A stretch of 64,000 bases of DNA, taken from the NCBI RefSeq assembly GCF_030052815.1, contig NC_079505.1, positions 75,819,651-75,883,650 of the forward strand. Reading direction: 5' to 3'. Positions 13,601 through 23,880 of this stretch are shown one piece after another. The notes under the pieces were generated by a model, which ran no database searches, was not told the DNA's origin, and saw only the letters and a list, made by a program, of their open reading frames with translations. Position 1 is the first letter of the stretch. Every line of letters begins with the position of its first letter. This stretch comes from Hevea brasiliensis. Lineage: Eukaryota > Streptophyta > Magnoliopsida > Malpighiales > Euphorbiaceae. A program made the position numbers and the translations under genes.

Positions 13601-16600
13601 ATGAAATTGTCATCTTGGATTTGTGAAGAGAAAATTAAAGATGAAAATTTTGTGTGAAGTTGAATCATTTCAGCTGCTCTGAGCATGACAACTTTTAATA
13701 TGTTGTTCTAAACTAAATCCAACATTTTATATTCTCATGGTATGACTGGACTCGGGTAGAAGATTGGAGAATGGCTAGGTTTGTTTATTCAAAATTTACT
13801 AGTCAGTCAATAAATCAAATAGAAGCTGTTGTCTTGCTAATCTTTTCATGTTCCCTTTCTCTTGCATTTGTCCTTTGGGCTTACCTTGTCTTTGATAAGC
13901 AACCAGCTGATCAAAAGGTAGGTCTAGAAGCTAAAGCCTTTCAAGAGTGACATGCTTTAAGTTGGTCCTCTATCAAAATAATGATCTCTCATCGATAGTT
14001 TAAATTTGGTGAGAATGATTTTTAGCGCTCCTTTGTTGGCAAGTGGAAATAAAAATATGCATTTTTTGGTCATTTTCCTTATTGGTGGTCTTATTCCTTT
14101 TTCCTATGCTTTGCTTTCTCAAGTTCCACTTTATAACTCATATGACTTCACTAAATTGCTTATACTTGACAAAAATATAATATTTGTTTGCAAGAATGGT
14201 GCATAAATTTTAATTTGGTGGCCTCATGATGATTAATTCTTACCACCAAGGTGTTTTGGTTTACTGAGCATGATTTTTAGTGGTCATCTATAAGAAAGTG
14301 TTATCATAGTGCCTATCTCCACCTCGCTTAATAAAAGTGTGCATGGCTTTTGTTACAATATATTGATAAAATGGACTGGGCCTAACTCCACTCCACCCCA
14401 AAAGGCACTTAGTGAGGGAAGGATTACCTAAATCGTATTAGTAGCACTTTTTCACAATCCCTAGTAGTTTTGTCAAAAGCTCCAGGCGCCCTTAAGGCAA
14501 GAAGCTCCTCCATTGTGCAAGGCACTCGCCCGAGCAAAGTGAGGTGCTAATTAATTTTAAAATAATAAACAAGTAAATATACAATGTGAAAAGTCATGTT
14601 ACACAATCAATAAATTGCCAAATGTCATATTGCATAATATATTATATGTTTTAAGCTTCAAGATTAAAACCATTCCTCTAATAACACAAATTGTTAAAGA
14701 AAAAACTATAAAGCATATAATATAATTTAAAATTCTAGATGCATTGTTCATTTTCATTCGTTATGTAATGCAAATTTAAAATCCCAATTCTCAAGCCATC
14801 ATCTTCTTCAACATCCACCATATCATCATCTTTCGTCTTCTCTTTCTCAATTTTTTTAAAATTAATTTCTCGCCTGGCCTTGCTCGCACCTAGATAGAGC
14901 CTAGATTTTGCCTTGCACGGTGCCGCTTGACAACACTGATACCTAGCCGATGTGAGACTTAAGATACCTTCTCATGCTCAGGACTGAACAACTGGAGTGT
15001 GAAGTTTATGACTGAATATCTATAGATAGCCCAACATTGAGACAGTGTTTGGCTTTGATGCCATGTTGATAAAATGGACCGGATTGAAGTCCACCCTAAA
15101 CGGCACCATGGGAGGGAGAATTGCTCGAGTCATATAAGCACTTTTACCCAATACCCAGCCGATGTGGAATTTAACACAACCTCTCATGCCCAGGACTGTA
15201 CATTTGGGGCATAGATAGCCCAACATTGAGACAGTGTTTGGCTTTGATGCCATGTTGATAAAATGGACCGGATTGAAGTCCACCCTAAAAGGCACCATGG
15301 GAGGGAGAATTGCTCGAGTCATATAAGCACTTTTACCCAATACCCAGCCGATGTGGAATTTAACACAACCTCTCATGCCCAGGATTGAACATATGTGGGT
15401 GACCAAACATCGAGACTCGGGTCAGCTTTGATACCATATTGATCAAATGTACTGGACCTAACTCTATCCTAAAAGGCACCGTGTGGGAGAGGATTGCTCA
15501 ATTCATAGGAGAAGCACTTTTGCCCAATACCTAGCTGATGCGAGGCTTAATAGAATGATAGCTTGTGAATTTGTGTGAACGATGTGATTATGATGTTGTG
15601 ATTGTGGGAGTTGATTGTATTACCGATTTGATCTATATTCAAAGTGTATATAAATGCACCCTAGAGCTTAAGGGACTAATCAAGATAATTGCTTCTAACC
15701 CTATTCCTTCTTTTCTTCTCTAATTCTACAGTTTTAATCATTTTCTCCATTAGCCTTTCTTTGCTTATTCTTCTTTGCTTTACATTCTCTAGATCCATTT
15801 AAAGGTTCACACGACATGAACTAAATTACTGAATATTATGTAAATGTTATCTCTAACTTGTGCTAAGTAATTAAGCTAAGGGGTGTTATTTATATTGAAC
15901 TTAATATTGCTTCCCTTTTTTTTTTTTTACAGAGCTTCCTATAGTGGAAATGCTTGCTTTGACTGGAAAGGGGATAGAAGGTGATGTACTCACTGCTGTT
16001 GAAGTAATACCAAAGAGTGCAATGCAACAGTTAGTTTGGAGCAAGTACAAGAAGGATGTCAAATATCAATGGTGAAAGCCTAATTCTCTTGATCTAATGC
16101 GTTGTTTAAGTTAGATGATTTATTAATAACAGTTACTTTGTATCTTTTCAACTTATGAGGAAAATTTTTATCTAACACACACACACACATATGTGTTGGA
16201 ATGTGAGGGACAGGAACATATCCCACATCAGCCAAACATGAAAAACCAAAGGGCTTTATAAAGTTATGCAAACCAAACCAAACGAAAATGTCTTAGGCCA
16301 TTTTGGTGGAGGTGTGCCCAGTTTAGCCCAATTCCTTTAGCAGGTTGGCTCGTGTTGTGCTCCACTTCCCAAGCCCACGAACTCAAACATGATATCAAAG
16401 TGATGAGATCCAATGACAGTAGTTCTAGGACTCGAAAGCATGATGGGTTGGGCTGCAGCAAGCCTGGCATTTGACTTGAGCTAATCGAGCTAGACTCAGG
16501 TGAATCCATCGGTTAGCCTAGTGTGCTAGTTCCTAACGGATAGAGTCAGAAGATGCTAGATCCAACTAGATAGGCCATCCCATGTAATGCCAAGTGACAA

Positions 16601-19600
16601 TCGGGTCTCAACAGGTCCAGCCCAATTGCACTTGAGGGAGAGTTTTGGAATGTGAAGGATGGGAACAAGTCCCACATCGGCCAAGCATGAAAAATGAAAG
16701 GGCTTATGAAGTGATGCAAACCTCTAAGCCATTTTGGTGGGGTGCCAAGTTGATATTTATACACATATCTTGAAATTATTAAGAATAGAATTGCCTCCAG
16801 GTCCTCCAGGAAAATTGGTAATGAGATGCATAACCATTAGATGACTGGTTCCATTTTTAAACATGTTTTACCTGAAAATTTCAAATCTATCTTGCCTCTA
16901 AGATGTTCTTTCATAGTTTCTTTAGCAACTGCCATTTTAATTCCCTTTATGTTTCACTCAATGGTGCTGCAGGTTCTGTTCATCAGTAGTAGGGGACAGA
17001 GATTCCTTTGAGCCTCTACCTTCACAGCATTCCTGCTCTTACAAGGTGCGACTAGAGGACATTGGTAGATGCTTGAGATGTGAATGCATTGTGACTGATG
17101 TGTTTGGAAGGTCAAGTGAGCCAGCATATGCCGAGACTGCTGCTGTATTGCCAGGTCTTCTATTACATGCAACAAGTTGAATTGAGAACTATCCTTTCCT
17201 CAATTAATTGGACAATTATCTTTAGCTCACCATTGATTTGATTTAGAATTTTGTACTACTGTTAAATGAGCTAAATTTGAATGTCCAGCTTTTAGTTATT
17301 TCTATTGGAAATATTCTAGATTTTTCAAAAGTGCTTGTCTTCATTACTCTTGATGTAGTTTCTTGAGATTTGGCTAGCTATTGTGTCTATTTCCAAATTG
17401 AGTAGAAACCTCAAATTTTGCAAGCATGCATTTTTATTCTTCCATATTTCATTGTCATAATTTCTATAAGTGTTATATCAATGATATTTTGTATCTCTGT
17501 TTTTTCTACTTAAAATAAAATCGTTTTAACTCTATGAATCATCCATGCCAGTGGAAAGATTTTACTGGCAAGTGCTTTTTTTGCTTTTCCGTTTGATTTT
17601 GTTTTTTTCCTTCTTGTTGCTGGTAGCCAGGTTCTCTTCATGGATTATTTGAGTGACATGTAAATTTGATACTATTTGGGGGTTTAAAACTATCTTTATT
17701 GTTTGAGGTATTTTGGCATTTTTCTTTTCCTCTATAAGTTGACTTGATTTCTCAACTACTGCTGCTGTTATGCTTGTTTTCTGAATACCAGATGCTTAAT
17801 AGTATTATTAGTTCTTAATTGTATTGGGAAGTACATGCCTTTTATAAACCTGTTCCATATTTTAGTAATTAATAATCATTTTATCTTTAGGGATTCCTCG
17901 TATAGATAAAGTGGAGATTGAAGGGAGGGGTTTTCACACAAACTTATATGCTGTTCGAGGCATTTATAGTGGAGGAAAGGAGGGCAAAAGTAGAATACAA
18001 TGGCTTAGATCAATGGTTGGTAGTCCTGATCTGATTTCCATACCAGGTATGTTAAATTACATTTTTAATTGTTGTTTTACATGTCAGAAATTGATATCCC
18101 TACCACTGCACTGTGAAATAAAAGCCTCCTTAACTTGATTATGTTTGCTGACAAATATTCTTTTTTGTCCTTTCATTTTCATTAATGTGGTAACTGCATA
18201 TTTCATATGAAAAGGCAATGACAGCAGTATAGTTAGCAATGGTTTCCATTGTTGTAAATTGACATTGTTTGAACTTTGAATTATGAAGACTGGAAACAAC
18301 TCAAGTTATTTTCTATAAAAATTTCAAAATGCTTATTTTGTTAATCTTCTGTTTACAATAAAAAGGATGCAATTGTGCAAATATAATTTCTGAAGGAGTA
18401 TTCGTTGATATCATGAATCAAATTTGGCAAATGAAGATTGTGGCAAATGAAGATATAAGGCAATTCTTTCATCTTAAGATAGGAAACAACCCTTACACAA
18501 GTACGAACAATTCAATTTTTAAAGGGGCAAAAGCAATCTTCTCCTTTTAGAACCATCTACCGAATAACAATCAACCAATTTAAGAATTACTGTGCCTATA
18601 AGATCAGTAGGAAAATATTCTTCCTACAATTTAACTCTACTGTCATCAACTAAATAGAAACCCATGAATTCAAGCCAAAAATGTGACCATATCAAGAGAA
18701 TACCATTCTCTTCAACAGCCATAGCACCTCGTAAAACACTCGCAAAGATAAATCACAAATGCAATCACACATTTGAGAGATGGGCATACATGTGCCTGGT
18801 TGATAAAAGGAATTGGAGAATCTGATAGTAGATATGAAATTCTGCATAAGATTAATATTAAAAATGAAACTTCAACAAAAATTGTCATTGTATTATTTTC
18901 AAAACTATCAGAAACTATAATTTTTAATGCGTGACATTTAGAAATTCACATGGAGTCCCACAATCTTCAACTCAACAGTGAATTTCTAAATGTCATGCCT
19001 TGAAAATTATAGTTTCTGATAGTTTTGAAAATAATACAATGACAATTTTTGTTGAAGTTTCATTTTTAATATTAATCTTATGCAGAATTTCATATCTACT
19101 ATCAGATTCTCCAATTCCTTTTATCAACCAGGCACATGTATGCCCATCTCTCAAATATGTGATTGGATTTGTGATTTATCTTTGTGGGTGTTTTATGAGG
19201 TATTATGGCTGTTGAAGGGAATGTTATTCTCTTATATGGTCACATTTTGGGCTTGAATTCATGGGTTTCTATTTAGTTGATGACAGTAGAGTTAAATTGT
19301 AGGAAGAATATTTTCCTACTGATCTTATAGGCACAGTAATTCTTAAATTGGTTGATGGTTATTCGGTAGATGGTTCTAAAAGGAGAAGATTGCTTTTGCC
19401 CCTTTAAAAATTGAATTGTTCGTACTTGTGTAGGGGTTGTTTCCTATCTTAAGATGAAAGAATTGCCTTATATCCTATGGGGTTTATATATTAATAATTA
19501 GCTTTTGGCGTGCCTAGCATATGTAAACAGCTTATGATTAGTCAAAATCAAACGTTCAGCGTTTCTTTAGACTTTGGGGGAATAATCTTCATTAGCACTT

Positions 19601-22600
19601 TTGAAATCTTGAATAGCAAACCTGATCTTCCAAGCTTTTATCCTATAAATAAAATGCGAAGAGTTAATGTTAGTACATTTATTTTGAATTTCAACAGGTT
19701 GCTTAATTAAAGAGACTGCTCTATGATCCTTCTTTTCTATCTTTTTTCAATATTTGATTCCAAAAAGGTGAATTGGCATTGCAGGAGAGACAGGAAGGAT
19801 GTATGAAGCTAATGTTGATGATGTGGGATACAGGTTGGTGGCTATTTATACTCCTGTTAGAGAGGATGGTGTTGAAGGACAGCCTGTATCTGCATCCACA
19901 GAGCCAATTGCTGTTGGTAAGAAAAATCAATTATCCTACTTGTTTGTACCATTTCTTCTGTTGTTCAATAGCTTATTAATTATTTTTCACATAAAATTCT
20001 TCGTGGTGCTTCACTAGAGCAACTGGATGTGAACCTTTTTCTTGTCATGTGAATAATTTCCCCGATTCTTGCATTACCAATGACCTCCACCTTATAGTAC
20101 CATCCACATGCATCTATGCATTTGTGAAACCGATATTTGCAGCTTTTAGTTTTTAAAAATTCTAATCAAAGAAAAATTAAAGAAAAAAAAAAACAGGCAA
20201 GGTTGTCTATATTTGTATTTGTTCACACTTTGTATGACTTTTATAAGCAATGGAATTGAAGATAAAATGAATACTTCTGCTTTCAAGGGCTTTCCTTGTA
20301 TTTCTGTACGTATCATAGATATTTCTCTCTTAGGCATAAAATAACATTAAATAATTTTAGTTTGGGTTTTTCTAACAAATGCCCTTAGGGTACTGGTTAT
20401 TAAGCAATTATTAGAGTTTTTTATTTTTTTCATTGTCATGGGATTTTATTCACCTGATAAGATTTTATTGTAAACAACTCACATTTAATTATAATTCACT
20501 TTCCATCGTAATAAAATCTTATCATGGTGATTAAATCTATAAAATGCTAGCAGTCAAAACAGTTTAACCACTCTGCAACCGTTGTCCTAAGGACATTCAT
20601 TAGAGATATCCTTTTAGTTTACATGTTGTTTTCCTACGATATTAAACGCCAGATCTAAACATATGAGCAGATTATTTGAAAATCCTACAATATTTTTTAT
20701 TCTTATTGGTATGATAATGGAAAAAAAAGAAAATGCTGGAATGAGGATAAAGTATATGGAAAAAGAGATGAAACTTGCACGTTGAGTCCACATGTGACCA
20801 AACAATGTTTTATCGGAGTTACCTTGATTTTTCTGAGGACCAATTAAAGCTGTATGTTTCATACTTTGTAACTATGTTAGCTTCTCTACTTTGGTTTCCC
20901 TTCTCTCATTTTTGCTGATGGGTATAATCTCTTAAGTTCAACTTTTGTTTATTTTGGCATGATTAACTTGCAGAGCCTGATGTTCTTAAAGAAGTGAAGC
21001 AGAAGCTTGAACTTGGATCTGTGAAGTTTGAGGTGTGTATGCTTTGATTACTATCTTGAGTTATATTTATTTTTATCTTTTTCTGTTTATCGTTCTTTTT
21101 TTTTTTTCTAAAAAAAAAGTTCTTGTGAGGTTATAGGAACAAAGACAAACGAGCATGTGGATGTCCTAACTATTATTTCATTTTTGTTAAAAAGGCCTAT
21201 GATTCATTCTAGGATTTTCCGATCTTTTTATTCTTATATTTGTGTGCATGTATCTTTGTTTATTCTATCATTATTTTGCTTATTTAGTGCTACTTTACAA
21301 GGAATGATATTTTGCATGATGAAAAAGGAAGGAAGGAAAAGCTGGGAAATCTAGATTTAGGATGTTATGTTGATCACTCCAAGCTATGCTTTAATAGAAC
21401 TATAAAAGATGTTAGTTGATATAATATGGGATTCAAATCCTGACTGCCCCTATCCACTGTAAAAATTTTCCAACTACCAAAAAAAAAAAATTCATTCACT
21501 TTGTTAGGATGTCTCAGGAAGGGATGGAAAAGGAAAATATCAGGGGATACTCATCCTTTGTTTGGGAATTTAATGAGGTTGGAAAAGAAATGATAACGAG
21601 TGATCAGTTATCCCTTCAAACACTACGCGGTTTTCCCTTCAAAAAGGATATGGACTTACTAGTTATTCCTTCAATTTCCACTTTGTTTTCCCTTTAAAAA
21701 TGAGTAAATAAAAGTTATCCCTCCCTCTAACATTAAAAATATTTTTCAAATATCACTATTTTACCTCAATGCTTAAAATCCTTTACTATCCCTTACAACT
21801 TCCAAACACGAGAAATTGCTTAGCCTCACATTTCTTTTCCTTTCCTTTATTAGCTAACAAAAACCTCTGAAACATAGTGGGGAAAAATCAATTTTCTTTT
21901 CTATTTCAGTACTTCTCTCCCTCTATCGTATGAGAAATTTTTTTTTTTTTTTTTTTATAAATTGTTTCATGCTTTTAACCAAGTCTTTGTAAACAGGCAT
22001 TATGTGACAAGGACCGTTCTCCCAAAAAGGTTGCCTCTCTCTCTCTCTCTATACATTTGCAATTTTATATGTTTAATTTTTGGAATATTAATAAAATGAA
22101 ATAGCTTATTGTTATCATTTAATATACAGGTTCCGGGAGAGGGGAGTCTTGAGAGAAGAATTCTTGAAGTTAATAGGAAAAGAGTCAAGGTAGTAAAGCC
22201 GGGCTCCAAGACTTCTTTTCCTACCACTGAAATTCGTGGAAGTTATGCTCCTCCCTTTCATGTAAGTTCCTGGCTGAACTTCAGACACTTTTATTTAATC
22301 CTGGAAGTTTTCCTGGTTCACTAAATTTGTTTCTGGTAACCATGCAAGAAGTTCTTCACAATCTTGGGGATTGTAGCATCATGCTTTTATTTTGCTTTCC
22401 CCATGCTCTCAACAGTACATAAAATCTGATAGTCAATATTGTGCCAGGTTGAACTTTTCCGGAACGACCAACATCGGCTTAGGATTGTAGTGGACAGTGA
22501 AAATGAAGTAGATCTAATGGTCCATTCCAGGCATATGCGAGATGTTATTGTCCTTGTGATCCGAGGCCTTGCTCAACGATTCAATAGTACATCTCTCAAT

Positions 22601-22624
22601 TCTCTCCTCAAAATAGAGACATAG
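1..22624 (+). CDS. AIR9: AIR9, 187-kDa-type microtubule-associated protein, 3' part of gene (25 exons, start outside window)
   Basis: AIR9 marks the preprophase band and phragmoplast and binds microtubules; its A9 repeats are Ig-like units (family knowledge). Exons traced by GT-AG borders and phase: 1-70, 1042-1177, 1459-1557, 1663-1710, 5765-5949, 6059-6174, 6315-6442, 8481-8649, 9825-9943, 10405-10573, 10718-10802, 10897-10970, 11056-11175, 11961-12156, 12238-12359, 12949-13156, 13349-13422, 15933-16071, 16973-17154, 17891-18046, 19785-19916, 20974-21032, 21997-22029, 22130-22261, 22448-22624. Each A9 repeat starts near a PP motif, has a GG-x-EG core followed by W, and ends with YTP-V-x-DG-x-x-G. 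Nine repeats are complete; the N-terminal Ser-rich and LRR parts lie upstream of the window. The stop is TAG at 22622-22624. Exons 3 and 6 each break the frame by about 2 nt, so the gene may be damaged or the sequence may contain errors. Identity is very likely; integrity is uncertain. Confidence 0.9.
71..1041 (+). other. AIR9 intron 1
   Basis: AT-rich intron between exons 1 and 2, with donor GT at 71 and acceptor AG at 1040-1041. I see no coding segment or recognisable repeat. Open frames on the minus strand at its end overlap exon 2 antisense and are not supported. Confidence 0.7.
1459..1557 (+). CDS. AIR9: AIR9 exon 3, carrying a frameshift and in-frame stop
   Basis: The exon follows AG at 1457-1458 and precedes GT at 1558-1559. 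It reads well from the upstream phase (GDFLLVSTGTSEYTLTKEDVG) and then meets TAG at 1526-1528. The residues expected next (the FVYIPxNFEG stretch of the A9 repeat) are present in another frame, up to the donor. Its length is 99 bp, where a length of 3n+2 is needed to keep phase with exon 4, so about two bases are missing or one is extra near 1516-1535. No alternative acceptor or donor that I tried restores the frame. It may be a real lesion or an indel error in the assembly. Confidence 0.8.
1734..1986. mobile_element. MITE-like element with 12-bp terminal inverted repeats
   Basis: The ends are exact inverted copies: TTTGTTTGGTTC at 1734-1745 and GAACCAAACAAA at 1975-1986. Imperfect similarity continues inward (GGAATAGCTATT-type motifs on both sides). 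Its length of about 253 bp and lack of coding fit a non-autonomous DNA transposon. I could not find a clear target duplication, so the superfamily is left open. Confidence 0.65.
2766..5262. mobile_element. AT-rich element with degenerate GAGCTC-rich inverted ends
   Basis: The left end (2766-3015) has repeated GAGCTC, AGCTTG and GCTCG motifs. The right end (5060-5255) reads the same way on the opposite strand. The interior is extremely AT-rich and non-coding. This arrangement is common in plant non-autonomous DNA transposons, probably hAT- or Mutator-like, but I can show neither exact TIRs nor a target duplication. Confidence 0.45.
4134..4495. repeat. Degenerate tandem repeat with embedded (GA)n microsatellite
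   Basis: Units containing TTTTAAAGGTTCAAGGTT recur about seven times, interspersed with GA runs. The longest GA run is about 4315-4363. It probably arose by slippage inside the AT-rich element. Confidence 0.7.
6059..6174 (+). CDS. AIR9: AIR9 exon 6, frameshifted from the conserved acceptor, with an alternative acceptor at 6078
   Basis: From AG at 6057-6058 the exon codes a conserved A9 segment (SFRITLGAVGYYIV) and then loses frame. The following YTPMTPDGESGEPVY segment is in a different frame, and about two bases are missing near 6100. A second acceptor, AG at 6076-6077, gives an exon 6078-6174 that stays in frame from exon 5 to exon 7, but it replaces the conserved strand with unrelated residues (EQLAITLLK). 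Automatic gene models will probably pick that acceptor. Confidence 0.75.
6443..8480 (+). other. AIR9 intron 7 with LTR remnant
   Basis: A 2-kb intron between exon 7 and exon 8. The first 700 bp are AT-rich with nothing recognisable. About 7240-7870 resembles a retrotransposon LTR. The rest, to the acceptor at 8479-8480, shows nothing further. Confidence 0.6.
7240..7870 (+). mobile_element. Probable solo LTR or LTR fragment (copia-like)
   Basis: A more GC-rich block with repeated CACxCCTGGGxG-type words is followed by a T-rich stretch with TTTCCTATTT motifs. A TATA-like region (GATAAATATCCC near 7750) and a pre-leader follow, the usual U3-R-U5 look of plant copia LTRs. I see no internal region, primer site or partner LTR, and the borders are approximate. 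Confidence 0.4.
8725..8834 (+). mobile_element. Au-type SINE, short or 5'-truncated copy
   Basis: It contains GGGTAAGGCTGCATACATCA and GCTTCGTGCACTGGGTCACC, typical of the 3' half of plant Au SINEs, and ends in a T run. It is flanked by a 14-bp duplication with two mismatches: GTAGAGACAAAATA (8711-8724) and GTGGAGACAAAGTA (8835-8848). It lies in sense orientation inside AIR9 intron 8. Confidence 0.75.
10081..10294. mobile_element. MITE-like element in AIR9 intron 9
   Basis: The ends CTATTTGGCATTG (10081-10093) and CAATGCCAAACAG (10282-10294) are inverted copies with one mismatch. The inner parts also pair loosely (AGCACTTTTT near the left end, AAGTGCTTTT near the right). About 214 bp, non-coding; the target duplication is unclear. 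Confidence 0.6.
10596..10631. repeat. (CT)n microsatellite in AIR9 intron 10
   Basis: An uninterrupted run of CT dinucleotides of about 17 units, located 23 bp after the exon 10 donor site. It could act as a polypyrimidine tract, but no acceptor follows directly. Confidence 0.9.
12779..12953 (+). repeat. Tandem duplication of the intron 15 3' end, including the splice acceptor
   Basis: Two copies of about 87-88 bp sit head to tail. Each contains ACCAAGAAATTTCACTTTTT, ATTATGCCAACTCAAATTTC and TTGCAGCTCT. The second copy supplies the acceptor used for exon 16 (AG at 12947-12948), and the first has an equivalent AG at 12860-12861. The 87 bp between the two possible exon starts contain no stop and keep the frame (29 codons). 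Confidence 0.85.
14361..15560 (-). mobile_element. Tandem TRIM retrotransposon array (four LTR-like units)
   Basis: LTR-like units of about 162 bp lie at about 14361-15035 (interrupted), 15064-15225, 15253-15409 and 15437-15560. They are separated by spacers of about 27 bp, and the two best units repeat at 189 bp. On the minus strand each unit starts TGTTGGGC and ends CAACA. The spacer then starts TGGCATCAAAGCC, which resembles a tRNA-iMet primer site. LTR-spacer-LTR strings of this size are typical of TRIM elements, which code nothing. The whole array lies in AIR9 intron 17. Confidence 0.65.
14467..14936. mobile_element. MITE-like element nested in the first TRIM unit
   Basis: The left end GTTTTGTCAAAAGC and the right end GCTTGACAACAC form an imperfect inverted pair. 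GGCGC- and AAGGC-rich subterminal words occur on both sides, and the middle is AT-rich. It splits a TRIM LTR whose halves resume on both sides. I could not establish a clean target duplication. Confidence 0.5.
16194..16760 (+). mobile_element. TRIM-type mini retrotransposon
   Basis: LTR 1 runs 16194-16389, from TGTTGGAATGTGAG to a final CA. It is followed by TGATATCAAAGTG, a diverged tRNA-iMet primer site. LTR 2 starts near 16643 (TTTTGGAATGTGAAGG) directly after a purine-rich tract (GAGGGAGAG). The copies share CCCACATC-GCCAA-CATGAAAAA and CCATTTTGGTGG. LTR 2 is shorter, perhaps truncated. There is no coding capacity. Short ACACATAT words flank both sides, but the left one lies in a CA repeat. 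Confidence 0.65.
18452..19474. repeat. 1-kb near-perfect inverted repeat in AIR9 intron 20
   Basis: The left arm 18452-18949 is the reverse complement of the right arm 18978-19474, with only scattered mismatches (about three in a 32-base sample). The loop is about 28 nt. Arm ends: GATATAAGGCAATTCTTT on the left and AAAGAATTGCCTTATATC on the right. Transcribed with AIR9, it would fold into a hairpin of about 500 bp. The open frames inside it are fortuitous. No TIR-type transposon end or target duplication was recognised. Confidence 0.9.
20974..22624 (+). CDS. AIR9: AIR9 C-terminal conserved domain (exons 22-25)
   Basis: Exons 20974-21032, 21997-22029, 22130-22261 and 22448-22624 code the domain after the last A9 repeat. 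Recognisable landmarks are EPDVLKEVKQKLE, a Lys/Arg-rich stretch (LEVNRKRVKVVKPGSKTSF), GSYAPPFHVELFRND, LRIVVDSENEVDL and the end FNSTSLNSLLKIET. The frame is intact through the stop at 22622-22624. This is the best-conserved part of the family, and it shows no damage here. Confidence 0.9.
21033..21996 (+). other. AIR9 intron 22
   Basis: AT-rich, with poly-T and poly-A runs. A segment from about 21545 to 21835 starts TTTGTTTGGGAA and ends near TTCCAAACAC, perhaps an old MITE, but the pairing is too weak to call. Nothing else was seen. Confidence 0.4.
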
Positions 22625-23640
22625 CTTTGGCCATGTAATGTAAAGTGATTTCATTAGCAAAATATATTCATTTGTAGGTTTAGTTCAACTAATCAACACT
22701 TTCTACCACATTTAACTTCTTATTTTTACTTTTCTCGTGATTTTTGGTGTTGTGATGTTCATTGTTTTGTGTGTAAGCTGTGCTGTGCTGGAAAGTTTCG
22801 ACGTGCCAAAAAATCTGTATATTATTATATCAATGAAGATTCTGAGAAATGTTTGGCTTCTTTGACTCTAATGTTTCCTAGATTCTTGTAATTTGGAACA
22901 TCTTCTCGGCGATTTCCCTACAATAATGTTCCTTCTCTGTGAATCTCTCAAAACTTAATTGTTCCATTTCTTTTCTTTACAATTCCAATGGCTTCTTCTT
23001 TCACTTGTAGAGGCATCATTTCTACTTTGCTCACCTCATCTTATCATGATCCTAACAACCCATTTATGATAAGAGAGCAGTATTAAAGAAGTTTCATTTG
23101 CATATGATGATGACAATTTTAAATGAGTTGTGTTCAACTCCTTATAGCATTTCAGGTGGTCCTAGCAATTGGACTTTGGTTGGTTGGATTACTTTGTTTG
23201 GTCTCTACGAAATGCTGGAGAAAACGGAAAGAAAATTTTTATTTTTAAATTATATTTCAGGTGGGGCTCGTATTTATAATTAAAAGATATTTTCTTAATT
23301 CAATATTTAATTCCACATTAAGCATTAATGGATGGCGTTAGAGAAAAAGATGAACTTTGTTAATGGCAGAAGATCACGGGATTCTTTTTGTCGTAAATCA
23401 AACTACAGTACTCTAGTTGAAAAAAAACTCAAACCACAAGGTTATTTGTCATAATTTCCTAAGAAACATTATGCTCATAATATAACACTTGAGCATATTA
23501 CCAAAGCGAATAAATGCTTATAGTGTAGATTATTAGAAGACTTCAAACATTAACCTTTATGAATATTCTTGAATTGTTTCTGCTCAAACATTATATTACA
23601 GTAATCATTTTTATTAAACAAACAACAATTGCAGGAGACA
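22625..23640 (+). other. AIR9 3' UTR and intergenic DNA
   Basis: This follows the AIR9 stop. The first 200-250 bp, up to a TATATCAATGAAG-type near-upstream element around 22830, are the likely 3' UTR. The remainder is AT-rich with no supported gene. A short open frame at 23098-23283 has no recognisable similarity. Confidence 0.5.
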
Positions 23641-23644
23641 GCAT

Positions 23645-23869
<225 letters not shown>

Positions 23870-23880
<11 letters not shown>

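Noticed and set aside
15020..15406. 128-codon minus-strand open frame with an internal protein repeat
   Set aside because: The repeat is only the 189-bp TRIM unit (63 codons) read twice; there is no conserved protein.
19000..19215. Open frame inside the AIR9 intron
   Set aside because: It lies in one arm of the inverted repeat, with no family resemblance and no splice context.
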